NCBI RefSeq assembly: GCF_035989305.1
Contig: NZ_CP108514.1
Location: 3,534,501 to 3,598,500, forward strand
DNA length: 64,000 nt
From: Streptomyces sp. NBC_01233
GTDB lineage: Bacteria > Actinomycetota > Actinomycetes > Streptomycetales > Streptomycetaceae
Reading direction: 5' to 3'
Shown here: positions 7,879 to 15,585 of the stretch, one piece after another
Position numbering within the stretch: position 1 is the stretch's first letter
How the letters are laid out: each line of letters begins with the position of its first letter
Made by a program: the position numbers and the translations under genes
Notes under the pieces: generated by a model
Database searches by the model: none
Seen by the model: only the letters and a program-made list of their open reading frames with translations
What the model was told of the DNA's origin: nothing

Positions 7879-7985
7879 CGCGTACCTCCATCACTTGATC
7901 TTCGACGGCTGCGAATGCATCCGCCGTTCCCCGCCTCACTGAGGGGGCGACACCACCCTTTGTACGGGTTGGCGTTGTTCCAACG

Positions 7986-8015
7986 AAGCTACGGATAGCC
8001 GAAGTTGGGCCTCAA
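7986..8015 (-). promoter_or_regulatory. Candidate promoter of the peptide cassette
   Basis: On the minus strand TTGAGG and TAGCTT are separated by 18 nt, close to the Streptomyces SigHrdB pattern, about 110 nt upstream of the peptide start. A short inverted repeat, CGTTG-GAA-CAACG, immediately follows and could be an operator. Both are weak matches judged by eye. Confidence 0.3.
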
Positions 8016-8040
8016 TGTTCTTGCGGAAAATTGCGCACGT

Positions 8041-8886
8041 TCACGCGATGGTGTCGATGGCGGCGGTGATCGCGGAACGGGCTGCCGCCCCATAGATGGC
8101 CCGTCCAGCCAGTTCACCGAAGGCTCTCGCGTACAGCGAGATCTCCCCTGGCGATGTGATGGTGACGCGGGCCGACAGCAACTCGATGCCAACCTGAAGG
8201 TCGTCGTAGATGGTGAAACTCTCCAGCGTCCACAGTGGCCGTTCGGTTCTGACGGGGAGAATCCCGAGGGAGACCGACGGCAGGGACATGACTTCTAGGA
8301 GATACGCGAGCTGCTCGGCCGTGGTGGCGGCTGGTCCGATCCCTGAGTGGAGGACCGATTCCTCCACGAGCAGCGCGAAGCGGTGGCGGCCATCCCGGAT
8401 CACTTGTGACCGGGCCACTCGGGCTGCGGCTGCTTCTTCCACGTCGGTGGCGATCTGGTGGAGGGCGCCGTAAGCACCCAGGACAGCACGCGCGTATCTC
8501 TCGGTCTGGAGCAAGCCGGGTACCACGTTGGAGCAGTACACCCGGAACGATCGCGTGCGCTCGAAGAGGGGCACGACTTCCTGCTGAAGGTGGCGGAGGC
8601 CAGCCCGGTTCAGCCTCTTCCACTGCACGTACATGGAGTCGGCGGTACGGGCAGCGGCAATCAGGTCAGCGGACTGGTCCTCAGCACCACACGCCCGGCA
8701 CCAGGCGCGTATGTCGGCATCGGACGGCACAGCCCTCGCATGTTCGATGCGGGAGGTCTTCGCAGGGTCCCAGCCGCAGGCAACGGATAGTTCGTGCCCG
8801 GCCAGCCCAGCGTCCAGGCGCATGTCCCGCAGCCGTGCCGCGAGTGCGGAACGGGCTGCCTGGACGCTGGACAGAGGGGAGGGCAT
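8041..8886 (-). CDS. XRE-family regulator with DUF5753
   Basis: 281 aa. The helix-turn-helix is at about residues 14-60 (ALAARLRDMRLDAGL, WDPAKTSRIEH). A DUF5753 domain follows with CSNVVPGLLQTERYARAVL and the TLESFTIYDDLQ segment. It is a paralogue in type of the regulator at 3088-3933. It sits directly upstream of the peptide/MBL/APH cassette on the same strand, 162 nt before the peptide gene, and directly downstream of a DUF6879 gene, so it is a plausible cassette regulator. Confidence 0.92.
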   Translation of the reverse strand: MPSPLSSVQAARSALAARLRDMRLDAGLAGHELSVACGWDPAKTSRIEHARAVPSDADIRAWCRACGAEDQSADLIAAARTADSMYVQWKRLNRAGLRHLQQEVVPLFERTRSFRVYCSNVVPGLLQTERYARAVLGAYGALHQIATDVEEAAAARVARSQVIRDGRHRFALLVEESVLHSGIGPAATTAEQLAYLLEVMSLPSVSLGILPVRTERPLWTLESFTIYDDLQVGIELLSARVTITSPGEISLYARAFGELAGRAIYGAAARSAITAAIDTIA

Positions 8887-8916
8887 GGACGGCGATCCAG
8901 TTGGCGCTTGGGGCGG

Positions 8917-9450
8917 TCAGACCTTGTAGTCAGCGAACGGTACGGCGCGCTTCCACACGGTCTCGAACGCGGTGGCACAAAGGTCCGCCACACGCGGGTC
9001 CTCGCACATCTCCCCGCCCGCGGAGCCCCCGTTGCCTGTGAAGTGGTTCCACCGGATGACACGGTCGTCAATGAGCCAGAAGTCATTGCCAGGCAGTGCG
9101 ATGTCCGACGCCTCGCGACGGGGCAGGTACCGCACTTGTTCCCCGGCCGCGATGTTGACCGAGGCGCCCGCGTGGCCGTACCGGGCATAGTCGCTCAGCG
9201 GCTCGGACACGATGCGAGCCCGTCGGACCTGCACGCCCCGGGCTACGGTCCGACGGACCAGGTCGACCCACCCGCGCCAGTAGTCGGAATCCGGGTCGGT
9301 CTCGCGCTCCCCGGTGCTCAGCCACGAGGCGAAGCCCGCGGACTCGTGCGCGACGCCGTACGCGTCGCGCATCTCCAGGTGGACGGCTGAGTACTGTGCT
9401 GAGTCGAGCAGTTCGTCAAAGCTCGGTACGGGCTCGTTGTTCCGCGGCAT
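8917..9450 (-). CDS. DUF6879-family protein
   Basis: 177 aa with GGGAGG 6 nt upstream of the ATG. It shows the all-alpha/beta pattern of DUF6879 proteins: DELLDSAQYSAVHLEMRDAYG near the start, then a mixed region ending with DFWLIDDRVIRWNHF and VWKRAVPF. These proteins are widespread in Streptomyces beside XRE/DUF5753 regulators, and their function is unknown. The start overlaps the end of the upstream 82-aa gene by 35 nt and the next gene begins 30 nt later, consistent with one transcript. Confidence 0.8.
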   Translation of the reverse strand: MPRNNEPVPSFDELLDSAQYSAVHLEMRDAYGVAHESAGFASWLSTGERETDPDSDYWRGWVDLVRRTVARGVQVRRARIVSEPLSDYARYGHAGASVNIAAGEQVRYLPRREASDIALPGNDFWLIDDRVIRWNHFTGNGGSAGGEMCEDPRVADLCATAFETVWKRAVPFADYKV

Positions 9451-9664
9451 CGCACGCCTCCCTCAAGATCTGCACCATGCGGACTGGAATCCGGATTACT
9501 GCCTCGGTGTCCGGAATCGAACCAGTCTCCAGGCACTCGGCCTCGGTGGCCTGGTCGGCCTTCCACCCCTGCAACACCACATCGGCATTGTTCTCATCAA
9601 CCCACACGGTCGGGCACTGGCCCGTGTCCGTGTTGGGGTCGATCCCGACGAACCGTAGTGCCAT
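9416..9664 (-). CDS. Hypothetical 82-aa protein upstream of DUF6879
   Basis: 82 aa from an ATG preceded by GCAGGAGG. It starts MALRFVGIDPNTDTGQCPTV and contains DVVLQGWKADQATEAEC and IRIPVRMVQILREACDA, an acidic, soluble protein. I recognise it only as a companion of DUF6879 and XRE genes in actinomycetes. It is first in the minus-strand gene run that leads to the XRE regulator and the peptide cassette. A longer in-frame extension upstream is not supported by a ribosome binding site. Confidence 0.7.
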   Translation of the reverse strand: MALRFVGIDPNTDTGQCPTVWVDENNADVVLQGWKADQATEAECLETGSIPDTEAVIRIPVRMVQILREACDAAEQRARTEL

Positions 9665-10026
9665 GACCGCCTCCTGCGTCGAGCCGATTGCGACATCTTG
9701 CACGCTTCTCACCCAAGCAGGTGGGCGGCTCAATGCGCCATGCATGTAGTCAGGTTGGCTGTAATGCGTCGCGCCTAGACAGGGCGCCTGGCCCCTCGTG
9801 GGGTTGGGCGTGCGCGCTGCCAGGCTGGCGGTGAGCAGCGGCGCGTGCCCCCTGGCTCAGGGGGTGAGACGGTTCGGTCCCCGGAACGGAGACTGCTGAA
9901 GCTGATCCGCCGGGGCGGCGCAGCTGCGATGGCGCATCCCGTAGCTGCGGCGTCCCTGCGACAGTGCGGTTCCAGCCTCCTACAATGGAATGAGTCGCTT
10001 TTTCCGCCGCGTGCCCAGGGGGCGCG
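9665..10026. other. Intergenic region with candidate promoter, island/core boundary
   Basis: 362 nt without a convincing gene. On the plus strand GCGACA at 9957-9962 and TACAAT at 9981-9986 are 18 nt apart, a plausible vegetative promoter for the SRPBCC gene at 10027. This gap separates the lower-GC accessory block to the left from conserved chromosomal genes to the right. Confidence 0.5.
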
Positions 10027-10473
10027 ATGACTCAGCACGGCTCGCACAGGCTTCGCATGGTGCGGATGTTCCCGGCAGCGCCCGGGGTGGTGTTCCGGGC
10101 CTTGACCGATCCCGTGGAGCTGTCGAAGTGGTGGGGGCCGGACGGGTTCAGCATTCCGCGGGTGGAGAGCGATCTGCGGCCCGGTGGGGTCTATCGGATC
10201 GAGATGCAACCGCCGGAAGGGGAGTCCTTCTTCCTCACCGGCGAATTCCTGGAAGTGGAGCCGCCCGCCCTGCTGTCGTACACCTTCTGCTGGGAAGACC
10301 CCGACCCCGAGGACCGGGAGACGATCGTGATCCTGGAGCTGCACGACGACGGCACGGGCTCGACCCGGCTCGTCTTCGTGCAGGGCGGCTTCGCCACCGA
10401 GGGGCGGCTCGCCCTGCACGACGAGGGCTGGTCCCAGGGCTTCGACAAGCTTGAGGGGCTGTTGAGGGCCTGA
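10027..10473 (+). CDS. SRPBCC (AHSA1/START-like) domain protein
   Basis: 148 aa, a single Bet v 1-like helix-grip domain: FPAAPGVVFRALTDPVELSKWWGP at the N-terminus, a middle GGVYRIEMQPPEGESFFLTGEFLEV strand region, and the C-terminal helix GWSQGFDKLEGLLR. AHSA1-type proteins bind hydrophobic ligands, and the ligand and role here are unknown. It follows a candidate promoter at 9957-9986 and has no obvious operon partner. Confidence 0.88.
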   Translation: MTQHGSHRLRMVRMFPAAPGVVFRALTDPVELSKWWGPDGFSIPRVESDLRPGGVYRIEMQPPEGESFFLTGEFLEVEPPALLSYTFCWEDPDPEDRETIVILELHDDGTGSTRLVFVQGGFATEGRLALHDEGWSQGFDKLEGLLRA

Positions 10474-10487
10474 GGGCCGGATGCCCC

Positions 10488-10784
10488 CTAGCGGTCCGCC
10501 GCCGCGTATGCGGCCAGGGCCACCGTGGCGGCCGCGGTGAAGACCGCCGGCCAGGGGCCGATCTTCTTCGCCAGGGGGTGGGAGCCCGCGAATGCGGCGA
10601 TGTAGGCCGCGCCGAGGAGGGCCGTGGTCGTCGGGGACGTGCGGCGGTGCCATTCGCGGGCCGCGACGGTGCCGGCGGCCGCGAGGACCACGCCGCCGAG
10701 GGGGCGCTTGCCGGTCCAGCGGGCGGCGGCGTAGCCGCCGACGAGGCCGCCCGCGGCCACGAGTGAGGTGGGGATCTGCGCCAT
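10488..10784 (-). CDS. Small hydrophobic membrane protein
   Basis: 98 aa from an ATG with GGAGG 8 nt upstream; an upstream ATG adds 10 residues. Alternating Ala/Val-rich segments (LVAAGGLVGGYAAARW, GGVVLAAAGTVAARE, ALLGAAYIAAFAGSH, AVFTAAATVALAAYA) suggest three to four membrane spans. No catalytic motif is visible and I do not recognise a family. It is the downstream neighbour of another small membrane-protein gene on the same strand. Confidence 0.75.
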   Translation of the reverse strand: MAQIPTSLVAAGGLVGGYAAARWTGKRPLGGVVLAAAGTVAAREWHRRTSPTTTALLGAAYIAAFAGSHPLAKKIGPWPAVFTAAATVALAAYAAADR

Positions 10785-10823
10785 GGTGGGGGCCTCCAGC
10801 CGTTCGGACGTCACCGGTCGAGG

Positions 10824-11015
10824 CTAACGCGGCCGGCGGGTGAAGCGGCGCGCGGCCGCCACCCCCAGCACCACGACGGCTCCGCCGAGGACACCGGGCG
10901 GGAGGGTGTCCTGAACCGCACGGGGAAGCACGGCCATCACCCCCAGGATGATGAAGAACGCCACGGCGCAGCCCCCGAGAGCGACCAGGACGCGGGTGAT
11001 GAGGGTGTTGGGCAC
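10824..11015 (-). CDS. Small membrane protein, about 63 aa
   Basis: The GTG at 11015 is chosen because GGAG lies 6 nt upstream. The frame stays open to 11168, which would give 114 aa with a charged, non-membrane N-terminus and a triplicated GATTCGT motif in the DNA. Two hydrophobic stretches, VLVALGGCAVAFFIILGVMAV and GVLGGAVVVLGVAA, separated by a short loop, suggest a helical hairpin in the membrane with a basic C-terminus (RRFTRRPR). Function unknown. Confidence 0.55.
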   Translation of the reverse strand: MPNTLITRVLVALGGCAVAFFIILGVMAVLPRAVQDTLPPGVLGGAVVVLGVAAARRFTRRPR

Positions 11016-11046
11016 GCTGGGCTCCGGGTTGTCGTGCGGTTCCTGC

Positions 11047-11067
11047 GATTCGTGATTCGTGATTCGT
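11047..11067. repeat. Triplicated 7-bp direct repeat
   Basis: GATTCGT is repeated three times in tandem, upstream of the chosen start of the small membrane-protein gene. It is AT-richer than its surroundings. The function is unknown, and it may be simple slippage. Confidence 0.6.
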
Positions 11068-11277
11068 GCGACGCGTTCGGCCTCGCGCTCCACCGGTTCA
11101 ACGCCCGCCCGGGCGCCGCCGATACGGGCGGTCCGCGGCAACGTACGGAAGTCGGATTTGTCGCACACCCTCCGGATCCGCGCACCTGCCCTCCAGGGAA
11201 CCTCCCCGGCGTAGATTCACTCTCTGAGAGGGGCGATACGACCGAAGCCGCCCAAGCCGGCCCAAGGAGCTGCAAAC

Positions 11278-11814
11278 GTGATCTGTTATGGACCGGCCGT
11301 ACTGGACCTGTCGGACGAACTGGCCGACGCCTACAGCGAGGTCTTCTCCGCGCCGCCGTGGAACGAAGACGAAGAAACCATTCGCCAGTTCGCCGCCCGG
11401 CTCCAGGCCGACAGCCGCCGCACAGGTTTCCGTACCGCCTTCGCCCAGTCGGCCGTCGGCATCGAGGGATTCGCCACCGCCTGGCTGACCCCCAAGGCCT
11501 TCCCCACCGACCGAGCCTACGGGCAGGTCACCGCGCAGCTCGGCCGGCAGCGCGTACGGGAACTCCTCATCGGCGCCCTGGAGATCGACGAGCTCGCCGT
11601 ACGCCCGCACGCGCGCGGCCACGGCACCGGCCGCGCCCTCCTCGCCGAGATCACCGCCGACGCCCCGGACGCCCGCGCCTGGCTCCTCACCGCACGCGTG
11701 GCCACCGACACCGTCGCCACCTACCGCCGGCTCGGCTGGCACGAGGTCACCCCGCTGCCCGGAACGGAGAACGGCGTCGTCGTCTTCCTCGCCCCGAACC
11801 ACCCCTCGGCCTGA
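11278..11814 (+). CDS. GNAT-family N-acetyltransferase
   Basis: 178 aa with a GTG start and AAGGAG 8 nt upstream. GNAT motif A is visible as LEIDELAVRPHARGHGTGRALL (RxxGxG acetyl-CoA loop), followed by ARVATDTVATYRRLGWHEV, the usual motif B helix. The acceptor is unknown. It stands between divergent small membrane-protein genes and an orphan nuclease-fold gene that starts 35 nt later. Confidence 0.88.
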   Translation: MICYGPAVLDLSDELADAYSEVFSAPPWNEDEETIRQFAARLQADSRRTGFRTAFAQSAVGIEGFATAWLTPKAFPTDRAYGQVTAQLGRQRVRELLIGALEIDELAVRPHARGHGTGRALLAEITADAPDARAWLLTARVATDTVATYRRLGWHEVTPLPGTENGVVVFLAPNHPSA

Positions 11815-11848
11815 GCGTCGCCCGCACCCCACCGGGCATACCCGGGGC

Positions 11849-12883
11849 ATGATCACGCGCATCGCCGTCGCCCAGCGCCAGCAGAACACGGCCACCCACC
11901 ACCAGCTCAAGCGGGCCGGGATCCCGGCCGCCACCATCAGCGGCCGCAGCCGCCACGGAGGGCCCTGGCAAAGGCTCCTGCCACGGGTGTACCTCCTGCA
12001 GACCGGCCCGCCGGACCCCAGGCAACAGGCGCTGTCCGCCGTCCTGTACGCCGCCGAGCCCGCCGCCGATCCGCTGTCCGGGGCGACCGCCGCACTCACC
12101 GGCGGCGCCGCACTCGCGCTCCTCGGCATCCGCGGCGCCCCGCCCGACCCCCTGCACGTACTCGTCCGCTCCCCGCGCACGGTGGCGGCCGCCGGCCGCG
12201 TCCGCCCCGGCTCGACCTCACGCTGGCCCGCGACCCTCCACATCCACGGCGTCCCCAGCACCCGCCCGGTCCGGGCCGCCGCGGACTTCGCGGCCCGCAC
12301 CGAAGACCCGGACCTGGTCCGCTCCGTACTCGCGAACGTCGTCCAGGGCGGCTGGTGCCACCCGCACGACCTGCACGCCGAACTGCGCGCCGGCCGCATC
12401 CGACACCGCCCCGCCGTCCGCACGGCCGCCGCGGAACTGCTCGCCGGAGTCCGCTCGATCGCCGAAGGCCGCGCCCGCGACACCCTGGCCGCCACGGACC
12501 TCCCCGCCCCGCTGTGGAACGCCCGCCTCTACGGCCCGAACGACGCCTTCCTCGCCAGCCCGGACGCGTACTGGCCCGAGGAGGGGGTGGCGCTGGAGGT
12601 CGACTCCGCGGAGTACCACTACACGCGCGACTCCTGGCAGGCGACCCTGCACCGCCGGCTGCGCCTGGAGTCCCGCGGAGTCCTGGTCGCCAGTACGACC
12701 CCGGCGATCCTCCGGGACCGACCGGCCGACGTGATCGCAGCGCTGCGATCACTCCTCGCCCTGGGCGCGGCCCGCCCCGCGCCGCCGGGCGTCACCGCCC
12801 GCGGGCACGCCCAGCCGGAGCTGCCGCTTCCGGGGCCGTGGCCCACCCCTGGCTACGCCCCGAAGGCGCGGGACACCGAGTAG
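11849..12883 (+). CDS. Winged-helix plus DUF559/Vsr-like nuclease-fold protein
   Basis: 344 aa. The N-terminal ~60 residues (QQNTATHHQLKRAGI, PWQRLLPRVYLLQTG) resemble the winged-helix start of AbiEi-type antitoxins. The middle (SGATAALTGGAALALLGI, LHIHGVPSTRPVRAAADFA) is typical of actinobacterial proteins annotated as type IV antitoxin-like. The C-terminal part, EEGVALEVDSAEYHY followed by RLRLESRGVLVASTTPAIL, resembles the PD-(D/E)XK fold of DUF559 proteins. No partner toxin gene is adjacent, so it is likely an orphan. The 3' end overlaps the convergent DUF445 gene by 31 nt. Confidence 0.7.
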   Translation: MITRIAVAQRQQNTATHHQLKRAGIPAATISGRSRHGGPWQRLLPRVYLLQTGPPDPRQQALSAVLYAAEPAADPLSGATAALTGGAALALLGIRGAPPDPLHVLVRSPRTVAAAGRVRPGSTSRWPATLHIHGVPSTRPVRAAADFAARTEDPDLVRSVLANVVQGGWCHPHDLHAELRAGRIRHRPAVRTAAAELLAGVRSIAEGRARDTLAATDLPAPLWNARLYGPNDAFLASPDAYWPEEGVALEVDSAEYHYTRDSWQATLHRRLRLESRGVLVASTTPAILRDRPADVIAALRSLLALGAARPAPPGVTARGHAQPELPLPGPWPTPGYAPKARDTE

Positions 12884-14202
12884 ATCAACAGGCCCGCCAG
12901 GGCGCCGACCACCGTGCCGTTGATCCGGATGAACTGCAGGTCGCGGCCGATGTGGGCCTCGATCTTGCGGGAGGTGTGCTCGGCGTCCCAGCCCGCCACC
13001 GTGTCCGTGATCAGCGAGGTGATCTCGGTCCGGTAGGTGGTGACGACGTAGACCACCGCGCCCTCGATCCAGCCCTCCAGCTTCGCCTGCAGCCGGCTGT
13101 CGGTGGCCAGCCGCGCACCCAGGGAGGTCAGCGAGGCGCGGACCCGCAGGCGCAGCTCGCTCTGCTCGTCCTCCGCCGCCGAGATGATCATCGACCGGAT
13201 AGCCGACCAGGCGGAGGCGATCACGTCCTGGACCTCGTCCCGCGCCAGGATCTCGGACTTGAGGCGCTCCACCTTCGCGCGCGTCTCCGTGTCCGACTGG
13301 AGGTCGGCCGCGAAGTCCCGCAGGAAACGGTCCACCGCCCCGCGCGCCGGGTGCTCGGGCATGTCCCGCATCTCCGTGATGAAACGGAGCAGCTCCTTGT
13401 AGACGCGCTCGCCCACCTTGCGGTCCACGAACCGCGGGGTCCAGCCCGGGGCGCCGCCCTGGACCGCGTCCGTGATCGAGTCCCCGTGCGTGACGAGCCA
13501 GTCGTGGGCCTTGGCGCAGATGAGGTCGACGGCCCGGCGGTGGCCGCCGTCCGCGACGACCCGCTCCAGGGTCTTGCCGATGCCCGGCGCGATCTCGGCG
13601 GTCTCGGCGCGCCGGGTGATCGCCTCGCCGACAATGGCCTGTACGTCTGAGTCGCGCAGTACGGTCAGGGCCCCGCGCAGGGCTGCCGCCAGCTCGGCCG
13701 TGACCCGGTCGGCGTGGGCGGGCTCGGCCAGCCAGGCGCCGAGGCGGCCGCCGATGCCGAGGGCGTGGAGGCGGGCCCGGACCACGTCGGAGGAGAGGAA
13801 GTTCTCGCCGACGAACTCGCCGAGGGTGACGCCGAGCTGGTCCTTCTTCGTCGGGATGATCGCCGTGTGCGGGATGGGCAGGCCGAGCGGCCGCTTGAAG
13901 AGCGCGGTGACGGCGAACCAGTCCGCGAGCGCGCCGACCATGCCGGCCTCGGCCGCGGCCGCCACGTACGCGGCCCAGCCGCCGGCGCCCCAGGCGTGCT
14001 GGGCGTACTTGGCCAGTACGTAGACCAGCGCGACCAGGACCAGCAGACCGGTCGCGATGGTCTTCATCCGCCGGACCCCGCGCCGGCGCTCCTCGTCGGC
14101 GGCGTTGAACACGAACGCTCCGCGGGCGGGGGGCGGTACGGGTGGTGCGGACGGTGATGGTGGTGGCGGGGCGGTGCCTCCGGCTGTGCTGCGGTTCTCC
14201 AC
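12853..14202 (-). CDS. DUF445 membrane protein
   Basis: 449 aa from a GTG with AGGAG upstream; the frame remains open above it without a better signal. An initial proline-rich cytosolic segment leads to TM helix IATGLLVLVALVYVLA, then the DUF445 hallmark GALADWFAVTALFKRPLGLPIPHTAIIP. A long helical, charged region follows (many ARLHALG, TRAKVERLKSEI type helices), and the C-terminus is a membrane anchor AGLLIYSVSRAFGA. DUF445 proteins are membrane-anchored with a long coiled-coil middle. Their function is not established, although envelope roles are suggested. Confidence 0.88.
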   Translation of the reverse strand: MENRSTAGGTAPPPPSPSAPPVPPPARGAFVFNAADEERRRGVRRMKTIATGLLVLVALVYVLAKYAQHAWGAGGWAAYVAAAAEAGMVGALADWFAVTALFKRPLGLPIPHTAIIPTKKDQLGVTLGEFVGENFLSSDVVRARLHALGIGGRLGAWLAEPAHADRVTAELAAALRGALTVLRDSDVQAIVGEAITRRAETAEIAPGIGKTLERVVADGGHRRAVDLICAKAHDWLVTHGDSITDAVQGGAPGWTPRFVDRKVGERVYKELLRFITEMRDMPEHPARGAVDRFLRDFAADLQSDTETRAKVERLKSEILARDEVQDVIASAWSAIRSMIISAAEDEQSELRLRVRASLTSLGARLATDSRLQAKLEGWIEGAVVYVVTTYRTEITSLITDTVAGWDAEHTSRKIEAHIGRDLQFIRINGTVVGALAGLLIYSVSRAFGA

Positions 14203-14791
14203 GTGCTCCTGCCTTCCCCCGGGGGCGCCGGTTTTGTCTGCACAGCATCCGACTCCCGGGAACCCCGAGGAGTTCCCGCCACGCCCTTTCGCTCCCGCGG
14301 GGGCTGCGGTACGGGGCTGCCCCGCGCCCCGCCGTTTCGCTCCCGCGGGGCTGCGGTACGGTTCGCCCCGGGCCCGCGGTGTGGACGGGGCTGCGCCCCC
14401 GGCCCCGAGCACCGCCGGAGGACGGCTCGGGCCGCAGGCCCGACGAGCCGAGCCACCGCCGGGCTTGCCGCGAACCGCCGCGGCCGACGGGGCGGTGCCC
14501 CCAAGCCGACCGCCGCAGGCGCGCCGGGCAGCAGGCCCCCAGCCCGGCCACCGGCCCCTGTCCCGTCTCGCTGCCGCGACCGGCCGGTGTTCCCGGGCCC
14601 GAACCACCAGCCGTCCCGTGCCCTTTCCGGCCGGCGGCGGCCGGGGCGCCGCGGGGACGCAGGCTCCGGCGGCCGACGCACCGTCCAGCCGGAGGCCCGG
14701 TGACGGGCAGGGCCTCCGGGTCGGGCGCCAGCCCCGCAGGCCCCGCGAGGACGGGCAGGCCCGGCTTCGGGGGCTGCCGCAGGCCCCGCCG
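14203..14791. other. Gene-free region with a 27-bp direct repeat
   Basis: 589 nt between two minus-strand genes, with open frames only by GC bias. A near-perfect direct repeat at 14287-14314 and 14335-14361 (TTTCGCTCCCGCGG... ending CTGCGGTACGG, one base length difference) is separated by 20 nt. The remainder is proline/arginine-coding-like GC-rich sequence with no ribosome binding sites. The promoter of the DUF445 gene should lie at its left end. Confidence 0.6.
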
Positions 14792-15451
14792 CTACAGCTC
14801 TTTGCGGAGGGAGGGGCCGCCCAGCGGGGGTTTCGGGTTCTTGACCTTGATTTCCACGCCGCCCCAGAAGGCGAAGCCCGTGACGACCACCCGCGGGGCG
14901 CCCGGCCGGGACGGGCCCGGGCTGTGGCGCTGGTCGAAGGCGCCCATGAAGCCGAAGCCCCGTACGTCGAGCTCCACCCCGGGCGGCACCGTGATCTCGA
15001 TGCCGCCCATGATCGCGACGCAGTTGATGACCACCTCGCGCTGTGCGAAGTCCGCCTCGCGCAGGTCCAGCTCGCCGCCGCCCCAGAACGCCACCGCGTC
15101 GAAGCGGGCGGGCACCGTCCACCGGCCCTTGCGCTGGAACCCCGACATGACCGCGACGGCCAGCGTGGAGGTGCCCGCCCCGCCGATCCGCCCCGCCCAC
15201 GGCGCCGCCGCCGACCCGGCGACCGGTACCGGCTGTGCGGCCGGCCCCTCCGCCGCCGGCAGGTCCCGCGTCAGCGGTTCCAGTTCCGCGTACGTCCGGG
15301 ACTTGTACGCCGCCTCCAGCCGCTCCTCGAATTCCTCCATGTCGAGCCGGCCCTCGGCGACGGCGTCCCGCAGACGCTCCGCCACCCGGTCCCGGTCGGC
15401 ATCCGACGCCCTCAGCTCCGGCAACGGCTTCTCCGGCCGATCGTCACTCAT
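14792..15451 (-). CDS. DUF1707 (SHOCT-like) domain protein
   Basis: 219 aa. The N-terminus has the DUF1707 signature, PELRASDADRDRVAERL through GRLDMEEFEERLEAAYKSRTYAEL. The C-terminal half (FDAVAFWGGGELDLREADF, CVAIMGGIEITVPPGVELDV, VTGFAFWGGVEIKV) is a repeated beta-strand module like the LiaF/DUF2154 C-terminal domain. This pairing is common in Streptomyces envelope-stress-related proteins. No TM segment is evident. It ends far from the DUF445 gene and begins 134 nt from the ABC ATPase end. Confidence 0.88.
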   Translation of the reverse strand: MSDDRPEKPLPELRASDADRDRVAERLRDAVAEGRLDMEEFEERLEAAYKSRTYAELEPLTRDLPAAEGPAAQPVPVAGSAAAPWAGRIGGAGTSTLAVAVMSGFQRKGRWTVPARFDAVAFWGGGELDLREADFAQREVVINCVAIMGGIEITVPPGVELDVRGFGFMGAFDQRHSPGPSRPGAPRVVVTGFAFWGGVEIKVKNPKPPLGGPSLRKEL

Positions 15452-15585
15452 GCGCACCAGACTATGCAGGGTTTCCCGGGAGTTGTATGGGGAGGCCCTG
15501 GGCACGTCCCTGAGATCGACCCCGGTTTTCCCCTGATCGAGCCGACGAACCAGCCGCCGCAACAGCCGCCGGACCAGCCGAAGGA

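Noticed and set aside
7646-7939. N-terminal extension of the MBL protein to 597 aa
   Set aside because: The extension would read through the hairpin and the peptide gene in another frame, is not part of the MBL fold, and the start at 7645 has AAAGGAG at the right spacing.
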